DNA of 41,743 nt. Source: JAUNQW01 sp043424615. GTDB lineage: Bacteria > Bacillota > Bacilli > Lactobacillales > Carnobacteriaceae_A. This document shows positions 1 through 8,481 of this stretch, one piece after another. Within the stretch, counting starts at the first letter, position 1. The number at the start of each line of letters is the position of its first letter. The position numbers and the translations under genes are program-made. Below the pieces are notes generated by a model. That model did no database searches and was not told the DNA's origin. It was given only the letters and a program-made list of their open reading frames with translations. Location: assembly GCA_043424615.1 (NCBI GenBank), contig JBHWOX010000056.1, positions 1 through 41,743 on the forward strand, read 5' to 3'.

Positions 1-17
1 TTCTTGACCCCATGACA

Positions 18-49
18 AAAGGGACCCGGCTACAGAAGCGGGTCCCTTT
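18..49 (-). terminator. msrA terminator
   Basis: An 11-bp GC-rich inverted repeat (AAAGGGACCCG / CGGGTCCCTTT) lies just past the msrA stop. On the minus strand it is followed by TTTTG, so it reads as an intrinsic terminator. The U-run is short. The stem could also work for a gene arriving from the left on the plus strand. Confidence 0.75.
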
Positions 50-59
50 ATTTCATGCA

Positions 60-584
60 TTAATTCCAATGGGCGTCTTTAAAAGCGGGGCGTCCAGATC
101 CCTGGCTGTAGCGTTGGTAGTGTTCGGGATTGGTTTGGTAGAAGTTTTGATGGTAGTCTTCAGCTTCATAGAAGGGTTGGGCCTCTACAATAGGCGTGAC
201 AACCGGTTGTTGAAAGCGCCCACTTTCATCCAAATCCTTTTTAGACTGTTCGGCTTTGGCTTTTTGTTCTTCATTATGGTAGAAAATGGCTGGTCGGTAA
301 GAATCTCCCCGGTCAACAAACTGACCCTGTAAGTCGGTGGGATCTGTTTGCTGCCAATATATTTCTAACAATTTTTCATAGGGCATGACATCCGGATCAA
401 AGGTAATTTGAACGGCTTCTGTGTGGCCAGTATTGCCTCGGCAGACTTCGCGGTAAGTGGGGTTTTTAGTGTGGCCACCAGTATAGCCCGATACGACTTT
501 TTCTACCCCATCAAACTGATCAAAAGGCTTGACCATGCACCAAAAACAACCTCCAGCGAATGTCGCTAATTCATAATTAGACAT
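60..584 (-). CDS. msrA: Peptide-methionine (S)-S-oxide reductase MsrA
   Basis: Reduces the S epimer of methionine sulfoxide in oxidised proteins and in the free amino acid; a cytoplasmic repair enzyme. The catalytic motif GGCFWC lies near the N-terminus (catalytic Cys13, second Cys16). This is the GCFWC variant I associate with Bacillus and Staphylococcus enzymes rather than GCFWG. The conserved YTGG and GHTEAV segments follow, and the length (174 aa) is normal for the family. A TTG two codons upstream is in frame but abuts the ribosome site. AAAGGAGT sits 6 bases before the ATG at 584, so I start there. The gene is monocistronic, with its own promoter and terminator. No msrB is present nearby. 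Confidence 0.95.
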   Translation of the reverse strand: MSNYELATFAGGCFWCMVKPFDQFDGVEKVVSGYTGGHTKNPTYREVCRGNTGHTEAVQITFDPDVMPYEKLLEIYWQQTDPTDLQGQFVDRGDSYRPAIFYHNEEQKAKAEQSKKDLDESGRFQQPVVTPIVEAQPFYEAEDYHQNFYQTNPEHYQRYSQGSGRPAFKDAHWN

Positions 585-605
585 GTTCAAACTCCTTTCT
601 TTTCC

Positions 606-634
606 ATTATCGTTTACACCCTACAGCTTAACAA
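606..634 (-). promoter_or_regulatory. msrA promoter
   Basis: TTGTTA (629-634) and GATAAT (606-611) are separated by exactly 17 bases, a good SigA-type promoter about 20 bases ahead of the msrA ribosome site. Seen by eye only. Confidence 0.65.
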
Positions 635-721
635 CTTCCACTTGTAAAATAAAATTCTTTGCCTGCCCACAGTAATTTGCCAGCGAGCTAAGGGGACGTT
701 TGAAAAATGACAGGGCTTAAA

Positions 722-762
722 AACAAAAAGATGCCCGATCAATCTGCAGATGACCCGACACC
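722..762 (-). terminator. serS terminator
   Basis: Imperfect 12-bp stem with several G-U pairs and one mismatch (GGTGTCGGGTCA pairing with TGATCGGGCATC), followed on the minus strand by TTTTTGTTTTT. It begins 15 bases past the serS stop. Confidence 0.75.
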
Positions 763-776
763 TTTTTCGTTTCTTA

Positions 777-2066
777 TTATTTTAAGGCATTTTCTGCTGA
801 AATCACTTCAACTCCACCCATATATGGAACCAAAACATCTGGTACCTTGATGGAGCCGTCCGCTTGCTGGTAGTTTTCAATAACTGCAGCCACTGTTCGG
901 CCCACAGCTAAACCAGATCCATTTAAGGTATGGAAATAATCTAAATTACCATCCGCTTTACGATAGCGCATATTGGCCCGGCGAGCTTGGAAGGCTTCCG
1001 TATTTGAACAAGAAGAAATTTCACGATAGGTATCTTGGGCCGGAATCCACACTTCAATATCATAAGTTTTAGCTGCCCCGAAGCCCATATCACCCGTGCA
1101 CAAAACAATGGTGCGGTAAGGAAGTTCTAATTTTTGTAAGATTTCCTCGGCATTGGCCACCATTTTTTCAAGTTCGTCATAAGATTCTTCGGGTTTAGCA
1201 TATTTGACCATTTCAACCTTATTGAATTGGTGCAGGCGGATTAATCCACGGGTATCACGGCCGGCACTTCCTGCTTCAGATCGGAAACACGGAGAGAGGG
1301 CCGTATAATATTGTGGCAAGTCCTCTTCTTCCAAAATTTCACCTGACCGGTAGTTGGTCACAGGAACTTCAGAGGTTGGGATGAGGGTCAACGCTTTTTC
1401 ACGAATTTGGAAAACATCTTCGGTAAATTTAGGGAATTGACCCGTTCCGTACATGGCTTCATCATTGACCAAGACGGGCGTAATCATTTCCGTATAGCCT
1501 TGTTCGTTCACATGAAGGTCGAGCATAAAATTATAAAGCGCTCGTTCTAATCGTGCTCCTAGGCCCAGATAGTAAAGGAAGCGACTACCCGCCACCTTAC
1601 CTCCACGTTCGAAATCTAAAATACCCAATTCTTCGCCAATTTCATAGTGGGCTTTAATGTCAAAATCAAAAGCGGTCGGTTCCCCCCAACGGCGAACTTC
1701 CTCATTATCGTCTTCATCTTCCCCTACTGGCACATCTTCATGTGGCAGGTTAGGAATCCCCGCTTCAATATCAAACATTTTCTTTTCAATATCTTTGAGC
1801 TCATGGTCAATGGCTTCAATCTCATCACCTAATTGACGAGTTGCTTGGATTTCTTCTTCGGCATCTTCACCCTGGCGTTTTTTCTCACCGATGGCTTCTG
1901 AAGCTTGATTGCGCTCATGTTTTTTCTTTTCAGTCTCTTGAATCAGCTGGCGACGTTTTTCCTCTAATTCTAAATAACCATTCGCTTCTGCTGGATCATA
2001 GCCTCTTGTTTTTTCAATTTCCATCACTTCATCGAAATTATTCTTCAAATAAACGCGGTCTAACAT
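777..2066 (-). CDS. serS: Seryl-tRNA synthetase
   Basis: Charges tRNA-Ser (and tRNA-Sec where present) with serine in the cytoplasm. At 429 aa it has the standard SerRS plan. An N-terminal tRNA-binding helical hairpin, rich in Glu/Lys/Gln, covers roughly residues 25-105. The class II catalytic core follows. It holds TSEVPVTN, motif 2 (FRSEAGSAGRDTRGL and on to HQFNKVE) and motif 3 (NGSGLAVGRTVAAVIEN) near the C-terminus. The ATG at 2066 has AAAGGAGG 7 bases upstream. Expression is controlled by the T-box leader immediately upstream, and the gene ends at its own terminator, so it is a single-gene unit. Confidence 0.98.
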   Translation of the reverse strand: MLDRVYLKNNFDEVMEIEKTRGYDPAEANGYLELEEKRRQLIQETEKKKHERNQASEAIGEKKRQGEDAEEEIQATRQLGDEIEAIDHELKDIEKKMFDIEAGIPNLPHEDVPVGEDEDDNEEVRRWGEPTAFDFDIKAHYEIGEELGILDFERGGKVAGSRFLYYLGLGARLERALYNFMLDLHVNEQGYTEMITPVLVNDEAMYGTGQFPKFTEDVFQIREKALTLIPTSEVPVTNYRSGEILEEEDLPQYYTALSPCFRSEAGSAGRDTRGLIRLHQFNKVEMVKYAKPEESYDELEKMVANAEEILQKLELPYRTIVLCTGDMGFGAAKTYDIEVWIPAQDTYREISSCSNTEAFQARRANMRYRKADGNLDYFHTLNGSGLAVGRTVAAVIENYQQADGSIKVPDVLVPYMGGVEVISAENALK

Positions 2067-2110
2067 TGTTTTTCCTCCTTTGGTTGGCTTTTCACCGAAC
2101 GATAATTAAA

Positions 2111-2351
2111 ATAAAAAAGCCCTCCATCCCCTCATCAGGGACGGAAGGCTCCGCGGTACCACCCGCATTCAAAAATGTCAATCATTTTTGCACTCTCCCA
2201 TAACGGCTGGCACCGAAACAAATCGCCCAAAGGCTCCTTGTCTACTTAAGCAATGGATTCAGATGATCCAAGGACTAGTTTTCACCACCCACTAGCTCTC
2301 TCTGCCTTCTCTCATCTTACTGCTTTGCTCTCATCGTTCGTTTATCCTATT
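2111..2351 (-). promoter_or_regulatory. T-box leader of serS
   Basis: This fills the 322-base gap between serS and dacA. The diagnostic T-box core TGGTACCGCG lies at 2152-2161 inside GCGGGTGGTACCGCG. It is followed by the terminator hairpin with which the antiterminator competes. Upstream are a GATGAGAG / AGTA / GATGAGAG segment, AGAGAG and a CTAGT...ACTAG hairpin, as expected for Stem I. A candidate specifier codon is UCC (Ser, 2255-2257) in the context GAATCCATT, which fits serS; I did not fold the whole Stem I. Uncharged tRNA-Ser would stabilise the antiterminator and allow serS transcription. Confidence 0.93.
2112..2150 (-). terminator. Regulated terminator of the serS T-box
   Basis: AGCCTTCCGTCCC pairs through a TGATGA loop with GGGGATGGAGGGCT, followed by TTTTTTATTTTA. 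The 5' arm overlaps the region needed for the antiterminator, as in other T-boxes. Confidence 0.9.
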
Positions 2352-2357
2352 GCCTAC

Positions 2358-2386
2358 AGTATATCTTGTTTCAAGACAAAGCGCAA
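2358..2386 (-). promoter_or_regulatory. serS promoter
   Basis: TTGCGC (2381-2386) and TATACT (2358-2363) are spaced by 17 bases. The start point would be near 2351, right before the T-box Stem I. The promoter touches the dacA stop codon, and I see no strong dacA terminator. Some dacA transcripts may therefore run into the leader. Confidence 0.7.
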
Positions 2387-2388
2387 AC

Positions 2389-3756
2389 CTATTCTAATCC
2401 CAAGCGCTGACCCAGAGATTGCCCCCAAGCTTGTATTTGCTGAGAGAGGGCTTCGAAAAAGCGTTGAGCATCTTGCATCCAGCGGTCAACTTTATCCAAT
2501 TCGCCAACTGATTCAGCAGCCTTGATGTCATAACTAAAGCTTTGTTCTTCCTCAGCTGATTGGTAAAAAGAATCAAAGCCGGGTGTTAAGGTCAGTCGTC
2601 CAATCACTTGCCCTTTTTGAATAGGGGCGAGGAAGTCTCCTTGCTCGTTTCGATAAGCAGGGTCCCATTCAATCTCATAGTTGAATTGAGGGTTTTCTGC
2701 CATCACCGATAAGACATAGTGTTCATCTGAATAAAGCTGGATGTAATCTTGTTGCCCATATCGAATCGGCAGTTGGTTGGAAGCAAGAATGTCAGATAAG
2801 TGGACGTCTTTTTTCTCTAAGCCATTAAAACCATAATCTAAGACCTGATTACTGGCCTCAAAGCGCTGGCTTTTATTTTCAATCCCATCACCAGCTCCCA
2901 TCACTAGGCCAATCAGCCGCCGGTCATCTTCATGAGCTGAAAAAGCCAAGCAAGCTCCCGCAGCTTCTGTCGTCCCTGTTTTTATTCCACTGACTCCCGG
3001 CCGTTCAAAAGGCAATCCTTCGAGCAGCCAGTTGTAATTGACCATAGGGGTCTCTTCTTCATCCCCCGGTCGGAAGACTTTTTCGCTTATTGAGGCCAAA
3101 TCCAAATAAACCGGATAATCCGTTAACAAATGATAGGCCACCTTGGCCATGTCACGGGCCGACATATAATTTTCATCTTCAACCGTTGATTCTGCATACC
3201 AGTATTTTTCGGGGATCAAAGCATTATTCAGTCCCGAGGCGTTGATGATTTGATAATCTGTGATGCCCCAACTTTCGACTTGCTGGCGCATCATGTGGAC
3301 AAAATCCGCCTCCGTTCCTGCCAGGTGTTCGGCTAAGGCAATGCTGGCAGCATTGGCTGAATAAATAGCCTGGGCTTCCATCAACTCTCTCACGCTATAT
3401 TTTTTTCCTTCAATTAAAGGAACATTGGATAAGCCAGGAAGTTGAGAAATTTGAGCGGCATGTGGGCTGGCCGTCACCGGGTCATCCCACTTCAGTTTTC
3501 CTTCTTCGATGGCTTGCAAAACCTCATAAGCGGTGATCATCTTGGTCATTGAAGCAATAGGGCGGAGCTCATCCGCATTCTGGTCGATAAAAATGGCTCC
3601 GGTGTCATAATCAAAAGCAAAAGCAGCCTCAGCTTGAATTTCAGGAGCTGCTTGCTGAAGATCCGCTTGGGCATGAGCAGACCAAGAAAAGGGAATAAAG
3701 AAGACCCCGACCATAAAAATTAAACTTAGTTTCGAAAAAATCGACTTCACAGTCAC
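2389..3756 (-). CDS. dacA: D-alanyl-D-alanine carboxypeptidase (PBP5/DacA type)
   Basis: Trims the terminal D-Ala of peptidoglycan stem peptides outside the membrane. Residues 1-30 form a signal peptide ending AHAQA. The three active-site motifs of the SxxK family are intact: S69-M-T-K72, S133-A-N135 and K259-T-G261. The C-terminal 60 residues are amphipathic and probably hold the protein on the membrane, as in PBP5 proteins. Length 455 aa. The start is GTG at 3756 behind AAGGAGGAG; the overlapping ATG at 3758 runs straight into a stop. It is the last gene of a response regulator-kinase-dacA operon, 15 bases after the kinase, which suggests a cell-envelope role for that regulator. Confidence 0.93.
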   Translation of the reverse strand: MTVKSIFSKLSLIFMVGVFFIPFSWSAHAQADLQQAAPEIQAEAAFAFDYDTGAIFIDQNADELRPIASMTKMITAYEVLQAIEEGKLKWDDPVTASPHAAQISQLPGLSNVPLIEGKKYSVRELMEAQAIYSANAASIALAEHLAGTEADFVHMMRQQVESWGITDYQIINASGLNNALIPEKYWYAESTVEDENYMSARDMAKVAYHLLTDYPVYLDLASISEKVFRPGDEEETPMVNYNWLLEGLPFERPGVSGIKTGTTEAAGACLAFSAHEDDRRLIGLVMGAGDGIENKSQRFEASNQVLDYGFNGLEKKDVHLSDILASNQLPIRYGQQDYIQLYSDEHYVLSVMAENPQFNYEIEWDPAYRNEQGDFLAPIQKGQVIGRLTLTPGFDSFYQSAEEEQSFSYDIKAAESVGELDKVDRWMQDAQRFFEALSQQIQAWGQSLGQRLGLE

Positions 3757-3771
3757 ATTTTCTCCTCCTTA

Positions 3772-4911
3772 TTAAAGAGTAGATTCCGCGTCCATTGTAG
3801 CACGGATAGGCAGGCTGATGACAAAATGCGTCCAGCCTTCCGTTACATAAGCTGAAATATGCCCGCCATGTTGGTCCACAATACTCTTTGAAATAGCCAA
3901 ACCGAGACCGGATCCTTTTTGATCGGTCCGTGACTTTTCATCCTGGTAAAAACGTTCAAAAATATGACCCAAAGACCGCTGAGGAATCGGCTCACCATTA
4001 TTAGAAATACGAATATAAACTTGGGGACTTCGGGCTGCCATTTCAATCTTGATCAGGTTGCCATCCGATCCATACTTCAAGGCATTGGCAATAATATTGG
4101 TAAAAACACGGACGAGTTTTTCTGGATCAGCCTTCATTATGATCGACTCTTGCTGGCATTCAAATTCAATAGCCATCTCCGCTTGGCTGGCTTGCCATTC
4201 AAATTCAGCCACCAGCTGTTCCATCAGCTGAACCAAGTCAAAATTGACCATGCTTATAGCATTACTACTCTGGCTCACTTGGCTATATTCAAATAAATCG
4301 TTCACTAAAGATTGCATTTGGAGAGCTTTTTGATAAGCAATTGAAACATATTTCCGAGCTTCTTCTTCACTTTTAAATTGGTTGGTTTCAATTAAAGCTA
4401 GATAACCTAAGATAGAAGTTAAAGGGGTTCGCAGGTCATGGCTGACATTGGAAATGAGTTCGTCCTTCGACTCTTCCATACGTCTTTCTTCTTCTAAGGT
4501 TTCGACGGTGTGGTCCACCATCATATGGATGTTGTTGACCACTTCCTTCATATCATCCGAATAAACCCCTTGGATGCGGTATTCATAATTACCCTGGGAG
4601 ATATAAACCAAACCTTCAATAATATGGTTTAATTCAAACCGTCTTTTGCGGCGGTAGAGTCGCCAAAAAACGACCAAGGCAATGACGAGCAAGACCAAAA
4701 TCGTGACAAAAATTTGAAAAAATAAGGACTGGGGTTGGCTAGTCGAATCCATGATTTCTTCAATAATAGGCCATTCTAAGATGGCCTCGGGTAAAATTTC
4801 TAAGCCTAAGATAATAATTTGAAAGAGAGCGATAATAATTAAAAGAGTTAAAAAGCTGACTAAAATCGCTTCTAAAACTAATTTAATTCTTTCCTCCGTT
4901 GAAAATTTCAT
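3772..4911 (-). CDS. Sensor histidine kinase with a short extracellular loop
   Basis: Membrane sensor kinase, 379 aa. Two transmembrane helices (about 13-37 and 63-84) enclose only some 25 external residues, so it probably senses within or at the membrane rather than through a large external domain. A HAMP-like linker is followed by the phosphoacceptor motif SHDLRTPLTSILGYL with His158. The N box (NIIANALKYG) and G box (GSGLGLAIS) form the ATPase domain. The DHp sequence resembles the VanS/PhoR group. The start ATG at 4911 is preceded by AAAGGA, and the gene lies 11 bases after the response-regulator stop. Its partner is certainly that regulator; the signal is unknown. Confidence 0.92.
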   Translation of the reverse strand: MKFSTEERIKLVLEAILVSFLTLLIIIALFQIIILGLEILPEAILEWPIIEEIMDSTSQPQSLFFQIFVTILVLLVIALVVFWRLYRRKRRFELNHIIEGLVYISQGNYEYRIQGVYSDDMKEVVNNIHMMVDHTVETLEEERRMEESKDELISNVSHDLRTPLTSILGYLALIETNQFKSEEEARKYVSIAYQKALQMQSLVNDLFEYSQVSQSSNAISMVNFDLVQLMEQLVAEFEWQASQAEMAIEFECQQESIIMKADPEKLVRVFTNIIANALKYGSDGNLIKIEMAARSPQVYIRISNNGEPIPQRSLGHIFERFYQDEKSRTDQKGSGLGLAISKSIVDQHGGHISAYVTEGWTHFVISLPIRATMDAESTL

Positions 4912-4922
4912 ATAAAAATCCT

Positions 4923-5636
4923 TTAAGAGCGAACGGCATCCGATGAAATTTTATAACCGACGCCCCAAACTGTTTCAACTACTTGTTCGCCGCCTGTAGC
5001 TTCCAATATTTTATCGCGCAAGTGGCTCACATGAACCATGACGGTTTTAGAAGAAACCACGCTATCTTGCTTCCAGACCCGTTCAAAGATTTCATCTGCC
5101 GAAAAAACGCGGTTAGGGTGACTGGCTAATAGATATAAAATACCAAATTCTAAAGCCGTTAATTGTATACTTTCACCTTCCGTGGTGTGGACGGAATGAG
5201 CATCCTTATCAATCACCAAGGGGCCAATTTCAATGCTGGTGGTCTGGTCACTATCTAAACTAAAGTCCTTACTGCGGCGGAGGAGGGATTTGACCCGAGC
5301 CATGACTTCAAGGGGATTGAAAGGCTTAGTCACATAGTCGTCCGCACCATTGACCAGCCCCTTAATCTTATCCGTGTCGCTAACTTTAGCACTTAACATT
5401 AAGATCGGCACGCTTGACGTCTGACGAACTTCTTTAACGACTTCAATCCCGTCTTTTTTAGGCATCATCACATCCAAAATGATCAAGTCGGTATCAGGAT
5501 GGGCTTGAAGTTGCTCCAAAGCTTCCTCACCATCATAAGCCGCAATACTTTCATAGCCTTCATTTTCAGTATAAATCTTCAATAAATCAGTTATTTCTTT
5601 ATTATCATCTACAATTAAAATTTTAATGGTCCTCAC
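4923..5636 (-). CDS. OmpR-family response regulator
   Basis: DNA-binding response regulator of 237 aa. The receiver domain has the acidic pair D10-D11, phosphoacceptor D55 (in ILDVMMPK) and the conserved K104 (TKPF). The C-terminal winged helix ends with the typical VWGVGYK. The start is GTG at 5636, since the ATG just upstream reads ATG AGG TGA; AAGGAT is the likely ribosome site. It is the first gene of the operon with the kinase and dacA. I did not find a convincing -35/-10 pair; TAGAAT near 5660 is a possible -10 without a clear -35. Confidence 0.93.
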   Translation of the reverse strand: MRTIKILIVDDNKEITDLLKIYTENEGYESIAAYDGEEALEQLQAHPDTDLIILDVMMPKKDGIEVVKEVRQTSSVPILMLSAKVSDTDKIKGLVNGADDYVTKPFNPLEVMARVKSLLRRSKDFSLDSDQTTSIEIGPLVIDKDAHSVHTTEGESIQLTALEFGILYLLASHPNRVFSADEIFERVWKQDSVVSSKTVMVHVSHLRDKILEATGGEQVVETVWGVGYKISSDAVRS

Positions 5637-5696
5637 CTCATTTTATCCTTATTCTACCCCATATTCTTTGAAATTTTGTTAAGAGACCCCTTGCAA

Positions 5697-5728
5697 ATAA
5701 AAAAACCAGCCAAGAAAGCTTGGCTGGT
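5697..5728 (-). terminator. Terminator after yidD
   Basis: Perfect 10-bp stem ACCAGCCAAG / CTTGGCTGGT with a 4-base loop and a run of seven T on the minus strand. It separates the copY-copA-yidD unit from the response-regulator operon. Confidence 0.92.
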
Positions 5729-5736
5729 GAATTCAT

Positions 5737-5997
5737 TTATTTTTGAAGGCCTTGGTCTGGATTGCGTTTAAGGCTAAAGTGGTCAGGGACCTTATCCACT
5801 CCTCCTTTAGACCAAGGGTTGCAACGTAAAATGCGGGCGCCGCCCATCAGTGTTCCCCGAATAGCTCCGAATTTCCGCAAGGCTTCCAAGGTGTATTGGG
5901 AGCAGGTCGGATAATACCGGCAGGAAGGGGGAAAAAGAGGCGAAATAAATTTTTGATAGCCGCGAACCGCTAGGATAAATATTTTTTTTAGCATCAT
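5737..5997 (-). CDS. yidD: Membrane protein insertion efficiency factor YidD
   Basis: Small (86 aa) peripheral membrane protein that helps YidC/Sec insert membrane proteins. It has the whole family signature: an N-terminal amphipathic helix (MMLKKIFILAVRGYQKFISP), the RYYPTCSQY motif, and then RILRCNPWSKGGVDKVP. Two ATGs lie in tandem at 5997 and 5994 behind AAGGGGG. It begins 18 bases after copA and is followed by a strong terminator. It is therefore probably co-transcribed with the copper genes, an unusual place for yidD, which is often near rnpA/yidC. No rnpA or yidC is present here. Confidence 0.95.
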   Translation of the reverse strand: MMLKKIFILAVRGYQKFISPLFPPSCRYYPTCSQYTLEALRKFGAIRGTLMGGARILRCNPWSKGGVDKVPDHFSLKRNPDQGLQK

Positions 5998-6015
5998 CGT
6001 CCCCCTTATGAAAAA

Positions 6016-8481
6016 TTATTTGTTTTGGCCGGGTTGGTAGGCTCTCAGTCTCAAGGCATTCAATAGAACAGTGACTGAACTCAAGGACATGGCCACTGCC
6101 GCAAACATCGGGCTCATTAAAGGCCCTCCAAAAAGATACAAAGCTCCCATAGCAATTGGAATACCAATCACATTGTAGGCGAAGGCCCAGAATAAGTTTT
6201 GTTTGATATTGCGAATGGTGGCTTGAGAAAGATCAATAGCTGTTAATACCGACAGAATATCATCACGCATGAGAACAATATCGGCTGATTCAATAGCTAC
6301 ATCCGTTCCTGCCCCCATAGCAATCCCAATATCGGCTTGGGCTAGAGCAGGGGCATCGTTGATTCCATCCCCTACCATGGCAACCATTTTACCACTGTCT
6401 TGCAGTTTTTTTACATTAGCTGACTTATCTTCGGGTAAAACTTCACTAAAGACGGTATCAATAGACAGCTGGCGAGCGATGGCTTGAGCGGTACGGTCAT
6501 TATCCCCCGTCATCATGACAATCTCAAGTCCTAAATCATGCAGGGCCTCAATGGCTTGCTTACTATCTTCTTTTAGGGTATCGGCGACGGCCACCACACC
6601 CGCTATTTGCTCGTCAATGGCAACGTAAATGGGTGTTTTTCCTTGATCAGCTAATTGAGAATGGGTGGAAGTTACTTTTTCGATCTCAATACCTAATTCA
6701 CCCATCAGGCCCTGGTTCCCAATAGCAAGGGAATGGCCTGCCACTTGGGCCTGAATCCCTTTCCCAGCTAAAGCTTGAAAATCTTGGCTGTCTGGCAGAG
6801 AGAGCTGGTGGTCTTGGCAGTAATTGACCATGGCTTGACCTAGGGGATGTTCAGAATGTTGCTCAGCTGCAGCTGCTAAGCGAATCAAGTCATCCTCTGA
6901 CCAGTCATGAAGGGTCAAGATATCTGTCACCACGGGCTCTCCTTTGGTGAGGGTTCCTGTTTTGTCAAAAACAATACTTTCTATATTATGGGTTTGTTCT
7001 AAGGCTGCTCCACCTTTGATTAAAACACCATAGTCGGCTCCTTTACCTGTTCCAACCATAATAGCCGTCGGAGTGGCCAAACCAAGCGCACACGGGCAGG
7101 CAATGACCAAGGTAGTAATCAATATGGAGAGCGAGAAGATGAAGTCTTGACCAGCCAACCACCAGGCTAAAGCCGCCACAAAGGCTAAAGTCATCACGAT
7201 CGGCACAAAATATTTAGTAATTTCATCTGCCAAGCGTGAGATGGGGGCTTTGGACCCCTGAGCTTCTTCAACTAGCTGGATGATTTGAGACAAGGTGGAA
7301 TCATTTCCGACCCGGGTCACGCGAAAATCGATAGACCCATTCTGGTTGATACTGGCCCCAATAACCGCATCTCCTTCTTCTTTGGTAATGGCCATACTTT
7401 CACCAGTCAGCATGGATTCATCAATGGCCGTTTTCCCTTTGACGATCACTCCATCAGCTGGAATTTTTTCTCCGGGTTTGACTCGAACCAAGTCCCCAGC
7501 AGCTAACTGGCTGACGTCAATCTCTTCTGTGCTGCCGTCTTTAATCAAGCGAGCTTGGTCTGGCGCCAAGTCAACTAATTTTTCAATAGCTTGAGACATT
7601 TGCCCTTTGGATTTTTCTTCCAAGAAAAGACCAAGGGTGTGGAGGGTCAAAATCATTCCCGTCGTCTCAAAATAAAGATCATGGGCCAAATGGGCTTGGC
7701 CGAGGTAAATGCCAACCATGGCAGCGATACTATAAATATAAGCGGCTGCTGTTCCTAAGGCTATAAGGGTGTTCATATTAGGATGACCTTTGAAAAGGGC
7801 TTTAAATCCTTTGGAAAAGTATTCCCATGACACCACAACGATGGGAGTGGTCAAGACAAACTGTAGAAGGGCAAAGTTAAAGGGATGTTGGTTGGAGTCT
7901 ACAATAGCAGGCAAGGGCATGCCAAACATATGACCCATCGAAATCACTATCAATGGGATAAAAAAGACAATCGACCACAAGAAACGTTTCCAAATTTTAT
8001 GGTATCGTCCTTCCCTTTTATCATGCTGGCGTTCCACAGAAGCAAAGGTTTCATTTTGGCGGATGAGTTCAGCCGAATAGCCCGTCTCTGATACCGTTTG
8101 TTCAATATCGTGAGGCCCTAGGATAGCAGGATCATAGGTAACGGTCATTTTTTCATTGGCCAAGTTAACTGAAGCCTCAGCCACTCCTTTTAACTGGGAA
8201 ACCGCTCCTTCAATGCTTTGGGCACAGGATGCACAAGACATCCCCTCGATGTCAAAGACTTGCTGGCTGTCTTCTTGAATATTCACTTCGTAACCCGCAT
8301 CATGAACGGCTTGCTGTAGGTTTTGAGCATTGAATTGATTATTCACTTCCAGGGTTAACTTTTCGGTCGCCAAATTGACTTGAGCCTGGTCCACCCCTTC
8401 TGTATCAGCGGCTGTTGATTCTACCGTTTGAGCACAGCTGGCACAGGACATGCCTTCAATTTCATAGCTTTTTTTAGCCAT
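6016..8481 (-). CDS. copA: Copper-exporting P1B-type ATPase CopA
   Basis: Pumps Cu(I) out of the cytoplasm using ATP; integral membrane protein of 821 aa. Two N-terminal HMA metal-binding domains each carry GMSCASC (Cys13/16 and Cys83/86). The eight-helix core follows, with the TGES-type actuator motif (LTGES), the transmembrane copper motif CPC (VIACPCALGL), the phosphorylation motif DKTGT, and MVGDGINDAPALA at the hinge. Its ATG overlaps the copY stop by one base (TAATG), so the two are translationally coupled. No copZ chaperone gene follows; the two HMA domains may stand in for it. Expression is expected to follow copper through CopY. Confidence 0.96.
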   Translation of the reverse strand: MAKKSYEIEGMSCASCAQTVESTAADTEGVDQAQVNLATEKLTLEVNNQFNAQNLQQAVHDAGYEVNIQEDSQQVFDIEGMSCASCAQSIEGAVSQLKGVAEASVNLANEKMTVTYDPAILGPHDIEQTVSETGYSAELIRQNETFASVERQHDKREGRYHKIWKRFLWSIVFFIPLIVISMGHMFGMPLPAIVDSNQHPFNFALLQFVLTTPIVVVSWEYFSKGFKALFKGHPNMNTLIALGTAAAYIYSIAAMVGIYLGQAHLAHDLYFETTGMILTLHTLGLFLEEKSKGQMSQAIEKLVDLAPDQARLIKDGSTEEIDVSQLAAGDLVRVKPGEKIPADGVIVKGKTAIDESMLTGESMAITKEEGDAVIGASINQNGSIDFRVTRVGNDSTLSQIIQLVEEAQGSKAPISRLADEITKYFVPIVMTLAFVAALAWWLAGQDFIFSLSILITTLVIACPCALGLATPTAIMVGTGKGADYGVLIKGGAALEQTHNIESIVFDKTGTLTKGEPVVTDILTLHDWSEDDLIRLAAAAEQHSEHPLGQAMVNYCQDHQLSLPDSQDFQALAGKGIQAQVAGHSLAIGNQGLMGELGIEIEKVTSTHSQLADQGKTPIYVAIDEQIAGVVAVADTLKEDSKQAIEALHDLGLEIVMMTGDNDRTAQAIARQLSIDTVFSEVLPEDKSANVKKLQDSGKMVAMVGDGINDAPALAQADIGIAMGAGTDVAIESADIVLMRDDILSVLTAIDLSQATIRNIKQNLFWAFAYNVIGIPIAMGALYLFGGPLMSPMFAAVAMSLSSVTVLLNALRLRAYQPGQNK

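Noticed and set aside
1841..2525. Plus-strand open frames across the serS leader and the dacA end
   Set aside because: They lie opposite a T-box and coding sequence, and lack ribosome sites and recognisable protein features.
2389..5636. Vancomycin-resistance (van) cluster
   Set aside because: No vanH, vanA-type ligase or vanX gene is present, and the peptidase is an SxxK enzyme, not a VanY/VanX metallopeptidase.
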